Positions 43,761 to 52,808 of a stretch of 64,000 nt of DNA are shown here, piece by piece; positions within the stretch are counted from its first letter, which is position 1; the number at the start of each line of letters is the position of its first letter. The position numbers were made by a program, and so were the translations under genes. Source of the DNA: an uncultured Bacteroidales bacterium (GTDB taxonomy: Bacteria; Bacteroidota; Bacteroidia; Bacteroidales; Muribaculaceae); the NCBI GenBank assembly GCA_902760865.1, contig CACWID010000001.1, forward strand, positions 1-64,000, given 5' to 3'. Below the pieces are notes generated by a model that was not told the DNA's origin, did no database searches, and worked only from the letters and a program-made list of their open reading frames with translations.

Positions 43761-45457
43761 GTAATCTGAATCATGATGATGGCCGCCGCGGCCCGCGCTG
43801 GCTCGTCGTGGCCGATCAGGCGCTCTACTGGGCGCTGATGCTGGCTGGATGTGCCGTTATCATGGTGATGAACTACTACACGACGCTCAAGGAGGACGAC
43901 ATGCTGCACGCCACGGTATATGGTACCGATGGCGAGCCCATCCGCAACCTGTTAGACGTGCTGCGCTCCTGGTGGTACCACTACCTGGGGCATGACGGGC
44001 GTGCGGCCAACCTGCCCGACTTCCTGTTCAACGGCTTGCTGGGCAAGTCTGCGTTTAATGTGTGCAACACGCTGGTATTCGGTGTGATGGCCCACATGAT
44101 CAGCCGCCTGTCCACGGGGCGCAACTCGGCCGCCGTGCTGGCGATGCTCTTTGCCTATATCACTGCTGCATGGCCTGTCCCCGGCGAGACGCTGCTGTGG
44201 CTGGCCGGCAGCTGCAACTACTTGTGGACCATCACGGCCTCGCTGCTGTTTATCGCCTATCTGCTGTGGCATCGCAACACCAGCCCGGGCTGGCTGCAGG
44301 CGATAGTCATCGTGCTGCTGTCGATGCTCGCCGGAGCGGCCAACGAGGGGACCACGATCGGCGTCGGTGCCGGGCTGGTGCTCTACTACCTGATTCGCCG
44401 CGACAGGATCGACCGTGCCGTCGTTCTGGCGATGGCGGGTTACCTGCTGGGCATCGTGTGGCTGCTCAGCAGCCCCGGCGCGTGGGGACGTGCATCCTAT
44501 GACGTTAGCTACCAGGCAGGGTTGTCACAACTCCTCATGGAGCGTTGCCTGACGCTCAAGGGGCAGTGCATCGAACTGATAACGCCCATTGCTGCCCTGG
44601 TGCTCGGCCTCGTCGCCTGTGTGAAGAACGGCTTCAAGAAGACGTTCACTTCCTCGCCCTGGGCACTGATATACCTCTGCCTGCTGCTTCTCGTCTTTGC
44701 CGTGGGCAAGAACTCGGCGCGCATGTACACGGCCTTTGCCACCGTCTCGTTCATTATCATGGCCATGGTGCTCAACACGCTGTTCAGGCGGTGGCGCTGG
44801 ATGGCCGCGTTGGTGATTGTTGCCGGACTGGCGGTGTGTGCCAGCAAGTTGACCTATAACATCGGACAGGTCAAACAGTACAACGAATTTTTCAGGCAGA
44901 CCGAGCAGGACATCCGCGACAGCGACAGCGGGCAGGCCATCTTGCCTGTCCACGACTTCAAGGGCTATAGCCGCTTTATCAAACTCTTCGCCCTGGATTC
45001 GTGGAATCACTTCATCCACGAGGAGACCCTTGCCCGCCACTATGGCAAGCAGAACCTGCAGTTCGTCAGCGACTCGGTCTATGTCCGCTATCACGACGGC
45101 CGCCTGACCGACGGCATGCGGCCCATGCCCTTCACCTGCCGCGACAGCCGCGACATCGTGGGCGTCTATGGCGTTCCCGACCAGGAATATATGCTGGTCA
45201 AGACCGCCCGCACAGGCCTCGTCCATTCCTATCAGCAGACCCAGGCCATCGACACCGTCAGCCAACCCGTCTTCCTCCCCCCGCACTACTTCCCCGTGCT
45301 GTATGACGGCAACCTGTACCTCGTCTTCCCCGTGCTGGACAACACCATCCGCCAGGTCCAGTTCCAACCCTTCGGCGAAGGCACCGCCCACATCACCCTC
45401 TCCCGCACCGCCCCCAACCCCGCCTGGGCCCTCCTCCCAAAACCCTGGCAACCATAA
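43757..45457 (+). CDS. DUF6056 family membrane protein, GT-C-like
   Basis: 566 residues with about ten membrane helices, then a C-terminal soluble region. After the first helix comes YTTLKEDDML (Lys45-Asp48); the same KEDD motif follows helix 1 in the two paralogues, the place where GT-C glycosyltransferases keep their acidic catalytic motif. The shared helix block VPGETLLWLAGSCNYLWTIT and the C-terminal block NLQFVSDSVYVRYHDGRL are found in all three. I infer a membrane transferase that uses the polyprenyl-phosphate sugar made by the GT2 enzymes. Function is unproven. Confidence 0.7.
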   Translation: MSNLNHDDGRRGPRWLVVADQALYWALMLAGCAVIMVMNYYTTLKEDDMLHATVYGTDGEPIRNLLDVLRSWWYHYLGHDGRAANLPDFLFNGLLGKSAFNVCNTLVFGVMAHMISRLSTGRNSAAVLAMLFAYITAAWPVPGETLLWLAGSCNYLWTITASLLFIAYLLWHRNTSPGWLQAIVIVLLSMLAGAANEGTTIGVGAGLVLYYLIRRDRIDRAVVLAMAGYLLGIVWLLSSPGAWGRASYDVSYQAGLSQLLMERCLTLKGQCIELITPIAALVLGLVACVKNGFKKTFTSSPWALIYLCLLLLVFAVGKNSARMYTAFATVSFIIMAMVLNTLFRRWRWMAALVIVAGLAVCASKLTYNIGQVKQYNEFFRQTEQDIRDSDSGQAILPVHDFKGYSRFIKLFALDSWNHFIHEETLARHYGKQNLQFVSDSVYVRYHDGRLTDGMRPMPFTCRDSRDIVGVYGVPDQEYMLVKTARTGLVHSYQQTQAIDTVSQPVFLPPHYFPVLYDGNLYLVFPVLDNTIRQVQFQPFGEGTAHITLSRTAPNPAWALLPKPWQP

Positions 45458-45567
45458 CAATCATCAACAAATAAAAGGAAAACAATAAGTACAATAAACA
45501 CAAATAATAAATCTGTTGGCACTGGATTTATTGTTTGTTATTCTTGTATTTCTTGTTTTCAGTTTTT

Positions 45568-45599
45568 TTTCAGTGGATGGGGAAATTGTATTACCTTTG
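45568..45599 (+). promoter_or_regulatory. promoter of the TIR-like/TPR gene
   Basis: TACCTTTG (45592-45599) exactly matches TAnnTTTG, with TTTC 20 nt upstream (45568-45571) at the -33 place. The start codon is 37 nt further on. The 178-nt gap before the gene is AT-rich. Confidence 0.55.
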
Positions 45600-45635
45600 T
45601 AGGGTACAACCTTTTGACCTCAAACGATAACTGCA

Positions 45636-48305
45636 ATGAAAACAATCAAGATTTTCCTGGCCTCATCCGACGAACTGAAACCTGACCGAGATGCCTTTGG
45701 CAATCTGGTGCGTAGATTGGACAAAATTTACGAGAAACGAGGAGTCAGAATCGATCTCTTTGAGTGGGAGGATTACGATGCCGCTTACAATAATGTCCCT
45801 AAACAGGATGAATATGATGAGCAGGTGCGTGCCAGTGACATGTTCCTTGCCCTATTTCACATCAAAGGTGGCAAGTTCACTATCCGTGAGTTTAATGTAG
45901 CGACCGAGGAGTTCCGCAAGCATGCGTCTCCCAAAGTATTCGTTTATTGTAAAGACCTTCAGCCCGGTGAGACGGAATCGGCAGAACTGGCCGAGTTCAA
46001 GCGTGTGCTTTACCAAGAGTTGGGACATTATTGGTGTCGCTATGGTAACAGTGACACAATGCAGCTGCATTTTGTGATGCAGTTGCAATTAGTGGAGAAT
46101 AGCCGAATGGATGCCCTCAAGGTCGAGGAAGACGGCCGTGTAACGCTGGATGGAATGCGCATTGCCCATATGGATCAACTGCCCTTTGCTGCTGGTAATG
46201 AGGCCTACCAGAAGATGAGTGCCGAGTTGCTGTCACTTTCCGATGAAATAGACAAGGCCCGTCAGCTGGCCGAGAAGTGCCCCGACAACGAGAGCTTGAA
46301 AGACGAGCTTCAAAAAAAACTCAACCACTATAACCAGTTGAAGGAGGAATTCAAGCATCTGCAGGAAAACCTGTTTGCTACAGCCAAAATGATTACAAGC
46401 CTGCAACTGCAGCAAGTCAATGCCCGTGTTCGCCGCGCCATCGAAGCCTTTGAGGCAGGCGATCTAGAACGAGCCAATACCATCCTTGAAGAAAACGCCC
46501 GTGAGGCGGAATGCCACAAGGAGCAACTTGACCAAGACCGAACCCTCATCCACCAAGACATCGATGCCTTCCTGCTGCAAGCCAAAACAGTCCTCGCCGA
46601 CGTCAACACCCCAATCGCCGACCGCATTGCCAGTGTCACCGCCATCTACGCCAAGGCCGACAATTGGGCTCAGAATAGCGCTTATGATGAAAAAAAACAT
46701 GCAAAATTACTTCTTGAATACGTGATTTTTTGTGGTGAGTACTCCCTCGACTCACAGGCAAAAGCTGTCTCTGAACGGCTAATTGATGTGACAGAGAAAG
46801 CATACGGTACAGAAAACATAGAGACATCCAAGGCATATAATAGCGTTGGTATAGTGTGCCTAGATTTGGAAAAATTCGATGAGGCTTGCGAATGGTTCTC
46901 TAAAGCACTGGCAATTAATAAACAACAATATGGAGAAGACCATCCTTCAATAGCCGTTATCTATAACAATATAGGTAATGTATATAGTGCAAAAAATGAC
47001 TTAACAAAGACATTGACATACCGTCTTAAGGCTATGGAAGTTGCAGAAAAAACCGATTCTGAGCCTGATGTATTGTCTGGAATCTATAACAATATTGCAA
47101 ATTGTTATTTTGATCAACATATATTTGATGATGCGGTAAAATATTATAGAATGGCTCTAGAAATCAGGAAATCTAATTTTGGAGAGAATAGTCGCGAGGT
47201 AGCTGAGTCTTATGCGAATTTAGGTAATGTCTATAGATGGAAAGGACTCTTTGACGTTGCATGGGCTAACTATGAAAAGGCTCTAGCTATTCGTAAGGCA
47301 GTTGTAGGCATGGAACACGCTGACACCGCTAGCACTTATCTCAACATAGGACATTTATATGAGAACCAGGGCAATTTGGTCCAAGCTGCAGAGAATTATT
47401 CTATTGCATTATCCCTCTATGAAGAATTATTTGGCCCTAACGACTCTAGAGTGGCAAAAGTAAAAATGTCTATTGGCGATGTTTATTGTGATGGGAATAC
47501 ACAGGAAGAATATGACTGTGCTCTCAATCTTTATAAAGATACCCTTAATATTTTACTAGAAAAATTTGATTCAAATAATATTGAAATCGCTAGATTATAT
47601 CGTTCGATTGGTATCGTCTATGCCCACAAGAAGAATTACTCGGAGGCATTACATTATATGGGAATGGCACTTGAAATCCAAGAAAATCTTTCTGATGTAT
47701 GTAATGTTGAATTTGCCAAAACCTATTTGAATATAGGAAATATTTACTATGAAATAAGTAAAATGAGCACTGATAACTCTGACGACTTCATAGCAAAATC
47801 ATTTAATTTCCTTCAGAAGGCAATTTCCCTTTATGAAAATACTTCAGGTTTAGAGAGAAGAAATCTGGCTTATGCTTATAATAGTTTAGGAGCGCTTTGT
47901 TATAAGATTCATGATTTTGGAAAGGCTCTTAATTATTTTTCAAAAGCATTATCTATTAAAAAAGAAATCTTTGGCATTATGAGCCCTGAATTGATTCCCT
48001 CCCATCATAATATCGGTGAGGTCTATCTAGCTCAAGAGGATTATGCTTCGGCTTTGCATTATTATATAGAAGCTCTAGAAATCAGTAAAGAAGTATACGA
48101 GGAGAACAACTTAAATATAGCAGAATGCTATGGCTTCATTGGAGCTGCCTATCAGAGCATGGGCGATTTTCCTAATGCTGTGCTGAATTTTGAAAATCAA
48201 TTAAAGATTCTTGAAAGTAATAATCAACCTGACGTAGATGAGCTACGGGAGTGCATAGAACAATTAAGATTATTTATTGATGATTCAGATGAATCTGATA
48301 ACTAA
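45636..48305 (+). CDS. TIR-like effector domain / coiled coil / TPR array protein
   Basis: 889 residues. The N-terminal 165 (MKTIKIFLASSDELKPDRDAF, LFEWEDYDAAY, ASDMFLALFHIKGGKFT, IREFNVATEEF) look like a TIR-like/DUF4062-type effector fold, with a conserved Glu in the place of the TIR NADase acid. Residues about 195-270 are a coiled coil. About 394-870 hold eleven 42-residue TPR units of the kinesin-light-chain type (AxxYxNIGxxYxxxxxYxxAxxYYxxALxI), and the last stretch is acidic. Base composition changes from G+C-rich to AT-rich at about 46.68 kb, just before the TPR array. Effector plus repeat-sensor layout resembles known bacterial immune proteins; a defence role is inference. Confidence 0.7.
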   Translation: MKTIKIFLASSDELKPDRDAFGNLVRRLDKIYEKRGVRIDLFEWEDYDAAYNNVPKQDEYDEQVRASDMFLALFHIKGGKFTIREFNVATEEFRKHASPKVFVYCKDLQPGETESAELAEFKRVLYQELGHYWCRYGNSDTMQLHFVMQLQLVENSRMDALKVEEDGRVTLDGMRIAHMDQLPFAAGNEAYQKMSAELLSLSDEIDKARQLAEKCPDNESLKDELQKKLNHYNQLKEEFKHLQENLFATAKMITSLQLQQVNARVRRAIEAFEAGDLERANTILEENAREAECHKEQLDQDRTLIHQDIDAFLLQAKTVLADVNTPIADRIASVTAIYAKADNWAQNSAYDEKKHAKLLLEYVIFCGEYSLDSQAKAVSERLIDVTEKAYGTENIETSKAYNSVGIVCLDLEKFDEACEWFSKALAINKQQYGEDHPSIAVIYNNIGNVYSAKNDLTKTLTYRLKAMEVAEKTDSEPDVLSGIYNNIANCYFDQHIFDDAVKYYRMALEIRKSNFGENSREVAESYANLGNVYRWKGLFDVAWANYEKALAIRKAVVGMEHADTASTYLNIGHLYENQGNLVQAAENYSIALSLYEELFGPNDSRVAKVKMSIGDVYCDGNTQEEYDCALNLYKDTLNILLEKFDSNNIEIARLYRSIGIVYAHKKNYSEALHYMGMALEIQENLSDVCNVEFAKTYLNIGNIYYEISKMSTDNSDDFIAKSFNFLQKAISLYENTSGLERRNLAYAYNSLGALCYKIHDFGKALNYFSKALSIKKEIFGIMSPELIPSHHNIGEVYLAQEDYASALHYYIEALEISKEVYEENNLNIAECYGFIGAAYQSMGDFPNAVLNFENQLKILESNNQPDVDELRECIEQLRLFIDDSDESDN

Positions 48306-48439
48306 TTCTGGAAGTAAGGGCATTTAAAGAAATAGTGATAACTAGGTTTTCAATGAATAACGATTCTTATTGTTTATTCACTTCTGCTAGTAAATGTCGC
48401 TGGTATGACAGGCTGGGATGGCTGTTTTTTGGCAAAAAA

Positions 48440-48471
48440 TTTGCAGGAGTGTGGCAAATGGTGTAATTTCG
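48440..48471 (+). promoter_or_regulatory. frr promoter
   Basis: TTTG (48440-48443), a 20-nt spacer, and TAATTTCG (48464-48471) match the Bacteroidetes promoter pattern. The predicted transcript begins near 48478, directly before a strong hairpin. Confidence 0.6.
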
Positions 48472-48482
48472 TGACCACAAAA

Positions 48483-48519
48483 AACAAGTTCTAAAGTGAA
48501 AAACACTTTAAAACTTGTT
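48483..48519 (+). promoter_or_regulatory. 5' leader hairpin of frr
   Basis: AACAAGTT-C-TAAAGTG (48483-48498) pairs with CACTTTA-A-AACTTGTT (48504-48519) around five A residues, a 15-bp stem with one mismatch. It sits at the extreme 5' end of the predicted frr mRNA, with no T-run, so an mRNA-stabilising or regulatory role is more likely than termination; it could instead terminate the upstream gene. Confidence 0.5.
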
Positions 48520-48587
48520 GATTAATGGTTAGAGATTACTGATTAGTGAAGAAATAACTGACAACAAACGATATAAAACGCAAGACT

Positions 48588-49148
48588 ATGAACGACGTGA
48601 AATTTTATCTCGACGCAGCCGAGAAAAAGATGCAGGAAGCCGTGGATTTCCTCGATGACACCCTGGCACACATCCGTGCCGGCAAGGCCAACGTGAAGAT
48701 TCTGGACGGCATCCGTGTGAACTACTACGGTAACCCGACACCCATCAGCGGTGTGGCCAACATCAGCACCCCCGACCAGCGCACCATCGCCATCATGCCC
48801 TGGGAGCGCACCATGATCGGTACTATCGAGAAGGCCATCATCGACAGCAACGTGGGCATCATGCCGGTGAACAACGGTGAGGTGATCCGCCTGAACATCC
48901 CGCCCCTGACCGAGGAGCGCCGCAAACAGCTCGTCAAGGACTCCAAGGCCGAGAGCGAGAAGGCTCGCGTGAGCATCCGCAACGCCCGCCGCGAGGCCAT
49001 CGAGGGCCTGAAGAAGGCTGTCAAGGATGGCATGAGCGAGGATGTCAGCAAGGACGGCGAGGATAAGGTCCAGAAGATCCATGACAAGTTCATGAAGAAG
49101 ATCGACGAGATCTTTGCCGCCAAGGAGAAAGAGATCCTGACCGTTTAA
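48588..49148 (+). CDS. frr: ribosome recycling factor
   Basis: 186 residues, the standard length. With EF-G and IF3 it splits post-termination ribosomes. The sequence MNDVKFYLDAAEKKMQEAVDFL, then RAGKANVKILDGIRVNYYG, TPDQRTIAIMPWERTMI, and the PLTEERRKQLVK motif with following long helix are canonical. It is intact and ends at a palindromic hairpin. It lies between the TIR-like/TPR gene and two DUF6056 genes. Confidence 0.97.
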   Translation: MNDVKFYLDAAEKKMQEAVDFLDDTLAHIRAGKANVKILDGIRVNYYGNPTPISGVANISTPDQRTIAIMPWERTMIGTIEKAIIDSNVGIMPVNNGEVIRLNIPPLTEERRKQLVKDSKAESEKARVSIRNARREAIEGLKKAVKDGMSEDVSKDGEDKVQKIHDKFMKKIDEIFAAKEKEILTV

Positions 49149-49200
49149 TCATCGGCTTGCACTCAAGCCGATGTGATTAGAGATTAGCGATTAGTGAACT

Positions 49201-49228
49201 GTAGAGACGCAAATTTTTGCGTCTCTAC
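49201..49228. repeat. dispersed GAGACGC palindrome, copy 1 (frr terminator)
   Basis: GTAGAGACGCAAA (49201-49213) is an exact inverted repeat of TTTGCGTCTCTAC (49216-49228), a 28-bp palindrome. A second copy with a slightly different loop is at 55212-55239. It lies 52 nt after the frr stop, so it can act as a terminator, and its recurrence shows it is a mobile or dispersed repeat. A CAACTGAAAAC tract follows it (49231-49260). Confidence 0.7.
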
Positions 49229-49320
49229 TTACAACTGAAGACTGTCAACTGAAAACCGAGTACGCTCATCTGGATTCGCCAGCTGGCAAGCGATGGCATG
49301 ATGTCTTGTATTGGGGCATT

Positions 49321-50946
49321 ATGCTTTTGGCTTGTGCCGTGTTCTGGTACATGAACCTGCTCACGCCCTACAAGGAGGACGATATGGCGTTCGCCCTGAT
49401 CGGGCGCGATGGCGCGTCGTTGCTCGACCTGCTGCGGGCCCGCTATGAGCACTTCCTGACCACCAACGGCCGTTTCTCTGACGCCGTGGCCACCGTCTTC
49501 TGTGCCTTCCTGGGCAAGCCGCTGTTCAACGTGTGCAACACGCTGGTGTTCGGCCTGCTGGCCCACCTGATGAGCCGTTTCAGCGCCAGGCGCGCCTCGG
49601 TGCTCGTGCTGGTGATGTTCCTGACCTATGTGGGCTGCAGCTACCCCGTGCCGGGCGAGACGATGCTCTTCCTTGCCGGCAGCTGCAACTACATGTGGGC
49701 CATCACGGCCTCGCTGCTGCTGGTGGCCTATCTGGAGCGTAGCCATGAGCGACGGCTGGGCTGGGGCAGGGGAGTGCTGCTGTTCGTGTGCGCCTTCTTT
49801 GCCGGCAACTTCAACGAGGCGACGACGATGGGCTTCTTTGGCGGACTGGTGCTCTACTATGCCTTCAACCGCCAGCGCCTGTCGCCCACCGTGGTGGTGG
49901 CCATGGCCGGCTATCTGCTGGGCGTGCTGGTCATCATCGCTTCTCCGGCCTTGTGGAGCCGTGCCGGTGGCGAGCTGGTCAGCGACATGGGCGTGGCAGA
50001 GCTGCTGTCCACGCGTTGGCACATCTTCATCGACAAGATGTGGCGTTTCATCACGCCGGTTGCCGCGCTTGCCGTGGGCGTTGTCGCCCTGCTGTGGCGA
50101 GGCTTCCGTCCCGTCACGCGGTCGTTGTGGACCTGGGTGCTGATTTGCCTGGTGGCAGTGATGTTTGCCCTGGGTCTGTTCAGTGAGCGCGCTTACTCGC
50201 CACTGGCCACCGTGGCCTTCATCATCACTGCTATGGCGGCCCACACCCTGCTGGAACGCTGGCCTTGGCCCCGTCTGGCCGTCGTGCTGCTGGGATTGGC
50301 CCTGACGGTCTTCTCGTGGACCCGTGCCGTTCGTGCCGTCGAGGCCTACAAGGCCTACGAGGACCGGAATATGCAGGAGATTGCCGCTGCCCCGCGCGAG
50401 GCCATCCTGCAGGAACGCCAGTTCGACGGCTACAGCCGGTTTGTGACAGCCTTGCGCTACGTTTCCTCCGAGTATTTCGTCCGCGAGGACTTGTATCAGG
50501 CCTACTATGACAAGGATAACCTGCAGTTTGTCAGCGACTCGGTCTATGCGCGCTACCATTCGGGCCGCCTGCTCGAAGGTGCCCGTGAGTTGCCCCTGTC
50601 GTGCGACCGCCCCGATGTCGTCGGCCGTTTCCTGGCCTTCCCGAGTCAGGACTATATGGTTGTTGAACTCCAGGCCGACACTTTCCCCTACACGTCCCAG
50701 CAGGCGCTCTACTACAATGCCGTCGACGATGATGCCCTGACCGACGACGAACTGGCTTATCGCCGCAAGTATGGCATCGTCACCGACTATACGCCCCGCG
50801 GATTCTACCCCCTGCGCTACCAGGGCCGGTTGCTGCTGGTGTTCCCGCTCATGGAGAAGAACATCTCGCGTGTCGTCTTCCCCATCGAGGGCGGAAAATC
50901 GCCCGCCGAGGCAACCGTCACGTGGCAAGCCGTTCCCGAACCATAA
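49321..50946 (+). CDS. DUF6056 family membrane protein, second copy, start uncertain
   Basis: About 541 residues from the ATG at 49321 (or 546 from the TTG at 49306). Homology with the third copy extends upstream of both (WHDVLYWG, from about 49294), but there is no ATG in the open frame, which begins at about 49198 inside the dispersed repeat. It carries the KEDD motif (PYKEDDMAF), about ten membrane helices, VPGETMLFLAGSCNYMWAIT, and the C-terminal NLQFVSDSVYARYHSGRLLEG block. The start is most likely eroded by repeat insertion or is non-canonical. The gene following begins 15 nt after. Confidence 0.7.
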   Translation: MLLACAVFWYMNLLTPYKEDDMAFALIGRDGASLLDLLRARYEHFLTTNGRFSDAVATVFCAFLGKPLFNVCNTLVFGLLAHLMSRFSARRASVLVLVMFLTYVGCSYPVPGETMLFLAGSCNYMWAITASLLLVAYLERSHERRLGWGRGVLLFVCAFFAGNFNEATTMGFFGGLVLYYAFNRQRLSPTVVVAMAGYLLGVLVIIASPALWSRAGGELVSDMGVAELLSTRWHIFIDKMWRFITPVAALAVGVVALLWRGFRPVTRSLWTWVLICLVAVMFALGLFSERAYSPLATVAFIITAMAAHTLLERWPWPRLAVVLLGLALTVFSWTRAVRAVEAYKAYEDRNMQEIAAAPREAILQERQFDGYSRFVTALRYVSSEYFVREDLYQAYYDKDNLQFVSDSVYARYHSGRLLEGARELPLSCDRPDVVGRFLAFPSQDYMVVELQADTFPYTSQQALYYNAVDDDALTDDELAYRRKYGIVTDYTPRGFYPLRYQGRLLLVFPLMEKNISRVVFPIEGGKSPAEATVTWQAVPEP

Positions 50947-50961
50947 ACCGAGGTCACTGCC

Positions 50962-52710
50962 ATGAAGAAGTCCGTTCCCTCCCGATTGCTGTCCGGCGCA
51001 CGTCATGACGTCGCCTATTGGGGCCTGCTGGCGCTGGCCTGCATCGTGATGTTGGTGATGAATGTGCTCACGCCCTTCAAGGAGGATGACCTGGGCTTCA
51101 CGCTCATCGACGGCGTGTGGCGTCCCGTGCGTACGCTGGGCGACTTCCTGCTCTCCTGTCGCAACCACTATGTGGGGACCAACGGGCGCTTGTCCGACCT
51201 GGTTCCGGCCCTGTTCGCCGCCTTTCTCGGCAAAGGCGTGTTCAATGTGTGCAATGTGCTGGTCTTTGGTCTGCTGGCCCATCTGCTGAGCCTGCTCTCC
51301 ACCGGTCGCCGCTCCATCACAGTCGTGGCGATGTTCCTCGCCGTGGTCGGCACCTGCTATCCCGTGCCTGGCGAGACGATGTTGTGGATGGCAGGCAGTG
51401 CCAACTACCTGTGGGCCATCACCGCGTCGCTGCTGCTGGTGTGCGTCCTGCGTCGCCGCCGCGGCAAGCCGTTGGGCTATGGCGAGGCCGCATTGTTGCT
51501 GCTGGGCTCGCTGGTTGCCGGCGGCTGCAACGAGGCGACCGGCTTCGGCTTCTTTGGCGGCTTGGTGTTGTACTACGCCTTTAACCGCAGCCGTTTTAAC
51601 CGCCGTTCAGCCATCACGCTGCTGGGTTATCTGGCAGGACTGCTGCTCATCGTCGCCTCGCCGGCGGCGTGGAGCCGTGCCGCTGCCGACGGCGGCATCG
51701 TCACCAACCTGCCCCTGGGCGACCTGCTGGGGGCGCGCTGGTATATTTTCCATGAGAAGGTGTGGCGCTTCTACCTGCCCGTTGTCGCCGTTGTCGTGGG
51801 CCTCATCGCCCTGCTGCTCAGGCAAGGCCGCACCGTGCGCCGCAGCGTGTGGACCTACATCTTCATCTGCATGGCCCTGGTGATGTTCGCGCTGGGCCTT
51901 CGCCACGAGCGGGCTTACGCCCCGTGGGCGACAGTGGCCTTCCTCATCATTGCAGCGGGCATCGACAGGGTGCTGTCGCGCTGGCCGTGGCTGCGCGTGG
52001 CTGCCGTGGCCGTCTCGCTTGCATTGGCGGCCTTCACCTTCGGGCGCGGAGTGAAGAAACTCATCGAGTACAGGTCATTTGACCGCCAGGTGGTCAGCGA
52101 GATTGTCGCTGCACCGTCCCAGGCCGTGATTCGGGGACGCGAGTTCGGTAGTTACAGCCGTTTCATCAAGCCCATGAATTACCAGTCAGAAAACTTCTTC
52201 GGCCACGAGGCCGTCTATCGGGCCTATTACGGGAAGCGCAACGTGCAGTTCGTCAGCGACTCGGTCTATGTCCGCTACCATGCGGGACGCCTGCTCGACG
52301 GAGCCCGCCCGCTCACCGTCACCAGCGACCGTCCCGATATCCTCGGTGCCGCCTGGATTTTCCCTGACCAGAACTACATGGTCGTCGAACTGTTGACCGA
52401 AACCCTGCCGGCAACGGCCCAGACGGCCCGCTACCTGCATGCCGACCCCAATCTGGCCATTTCGCCCGCCGAGCGTGAGCGCCAGCGCAATTACGGCATC
52501 CGTCTGGACTATGTCCCGATGTGGTTCTATCCGCTCGAGTACCAAGGCCGTAACTATCTCATCTGCGGCCGCCCCGGCACCTTCACCACCGCTGCGGTGT
52601 TCCCCGTCGGCAATGCTCCTGACGAGGCCGATGTGACGCTTACTTTCGACCCTGACGACCTCGGTCAAGCACCATCCTCGGCATCGAAAATCGCTCCCAC
52701 ACAATTTTGA
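50962..52710 (+). CDS. DUF6056 family membrane protein, third copy
   Basis: 582 residues. It starts MKKSVPSRLLSGARHDVAYWG and has the KEDD motif (PFKEDDLGF), the VPGETMLWMAGSANYLWAIT helix, and the C-terminal NVQFVSDSVYVRYHAGRLLDG block. Together with the second copy it forms a tandem pair; the first copy is 6 kb upstream, next to the GT2 genes. Its last 40 residues are Pro/Asp-rich. The same GT-C-like transferase activity is inferred, unproven. Confidence 0.7.
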   Translation: MKKSVPSRLLSGARHDVAYWGLLALACIVMLVMNVLTPFKEDDLGFTLIDGVWRPVRTLGDFLLSCRNHYVGTNGRLSDLVPALFAAFLGKGVFNVCNVLVFGLLAHLLSLLSTGRRSITVVAMFLAVVGTCYPVPGETMLWMAGSANYLWAITASLLLVCVLRRRRGKPLGYGEAALLLLGSLVAGGCNEATGFGFFGGLVLYYAFNRSRFNRRSAITLLGYLAGLLLIVASPAAWSRAAADGGIVTNLPLGDLLGARWYIFHEKVWRFYLPVVAVVVGLIALLLRQGRTVRRSVWTYIFICMALVMFALGLRHERAYAPWATVAFLIIAAGIDRVLSRWPWLRVAAVAVSLALAAFTFGRGVKKLIEYRSFDRQVVSEIVAAPSQAVIRGREFGSYSRFIKPMNYQSENFFGHEAVYRAYYGKRNVQFVSDSVYVRYHAGRLLDGARPLTVTSDRPDILGAAWIFPDQNYMVVELLTETLPATAQTARYLHADPNLAISPAERERQRNYGIRLDYVPMWFYPLEYQGRNYLICGRPGTFTTAAVFPVGNAPDEADVTLTFDPDDLGQAPSSASKIAPTQF

Positions 52711-52747
52711 GGGTACCCTTTACGTTATTATAATGATCATGCGGGTG

Positions 52748-52764
52748 ATGGCAGTTGCTGCCAT
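52748..52764 (+). promoter_or_regulatory. small leader hairpin before the PorZ-like gene
   Basis: ATGGCAG-TTG-CTGCCAT (52748-52764) forms a perfect 7-bp hairpin 44 nt before the PorZ-like ATG. No T-run follows; terminator or leader role is open. Confidence 0.4.
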
Positions 52765-52808
52765 GACTCGGCTGTTCGGCATTATTCACGTTAAAAAATG
52801 GAGAAAAC

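Noticed and set aside
49225-51282. 685-codon open frame antisense to the second DUF6056 gene, and 445-codon (27632-28969) and 300-codon (29377-30279) frames opposite sbcC and sbcD
   Set aside because: Long antisense frames are expected opposite G+C-rich coding sequence. These have no start context, no family features, and low-complexity His/Gln/Gly or Leu/Val compositions that mirror the real genes.
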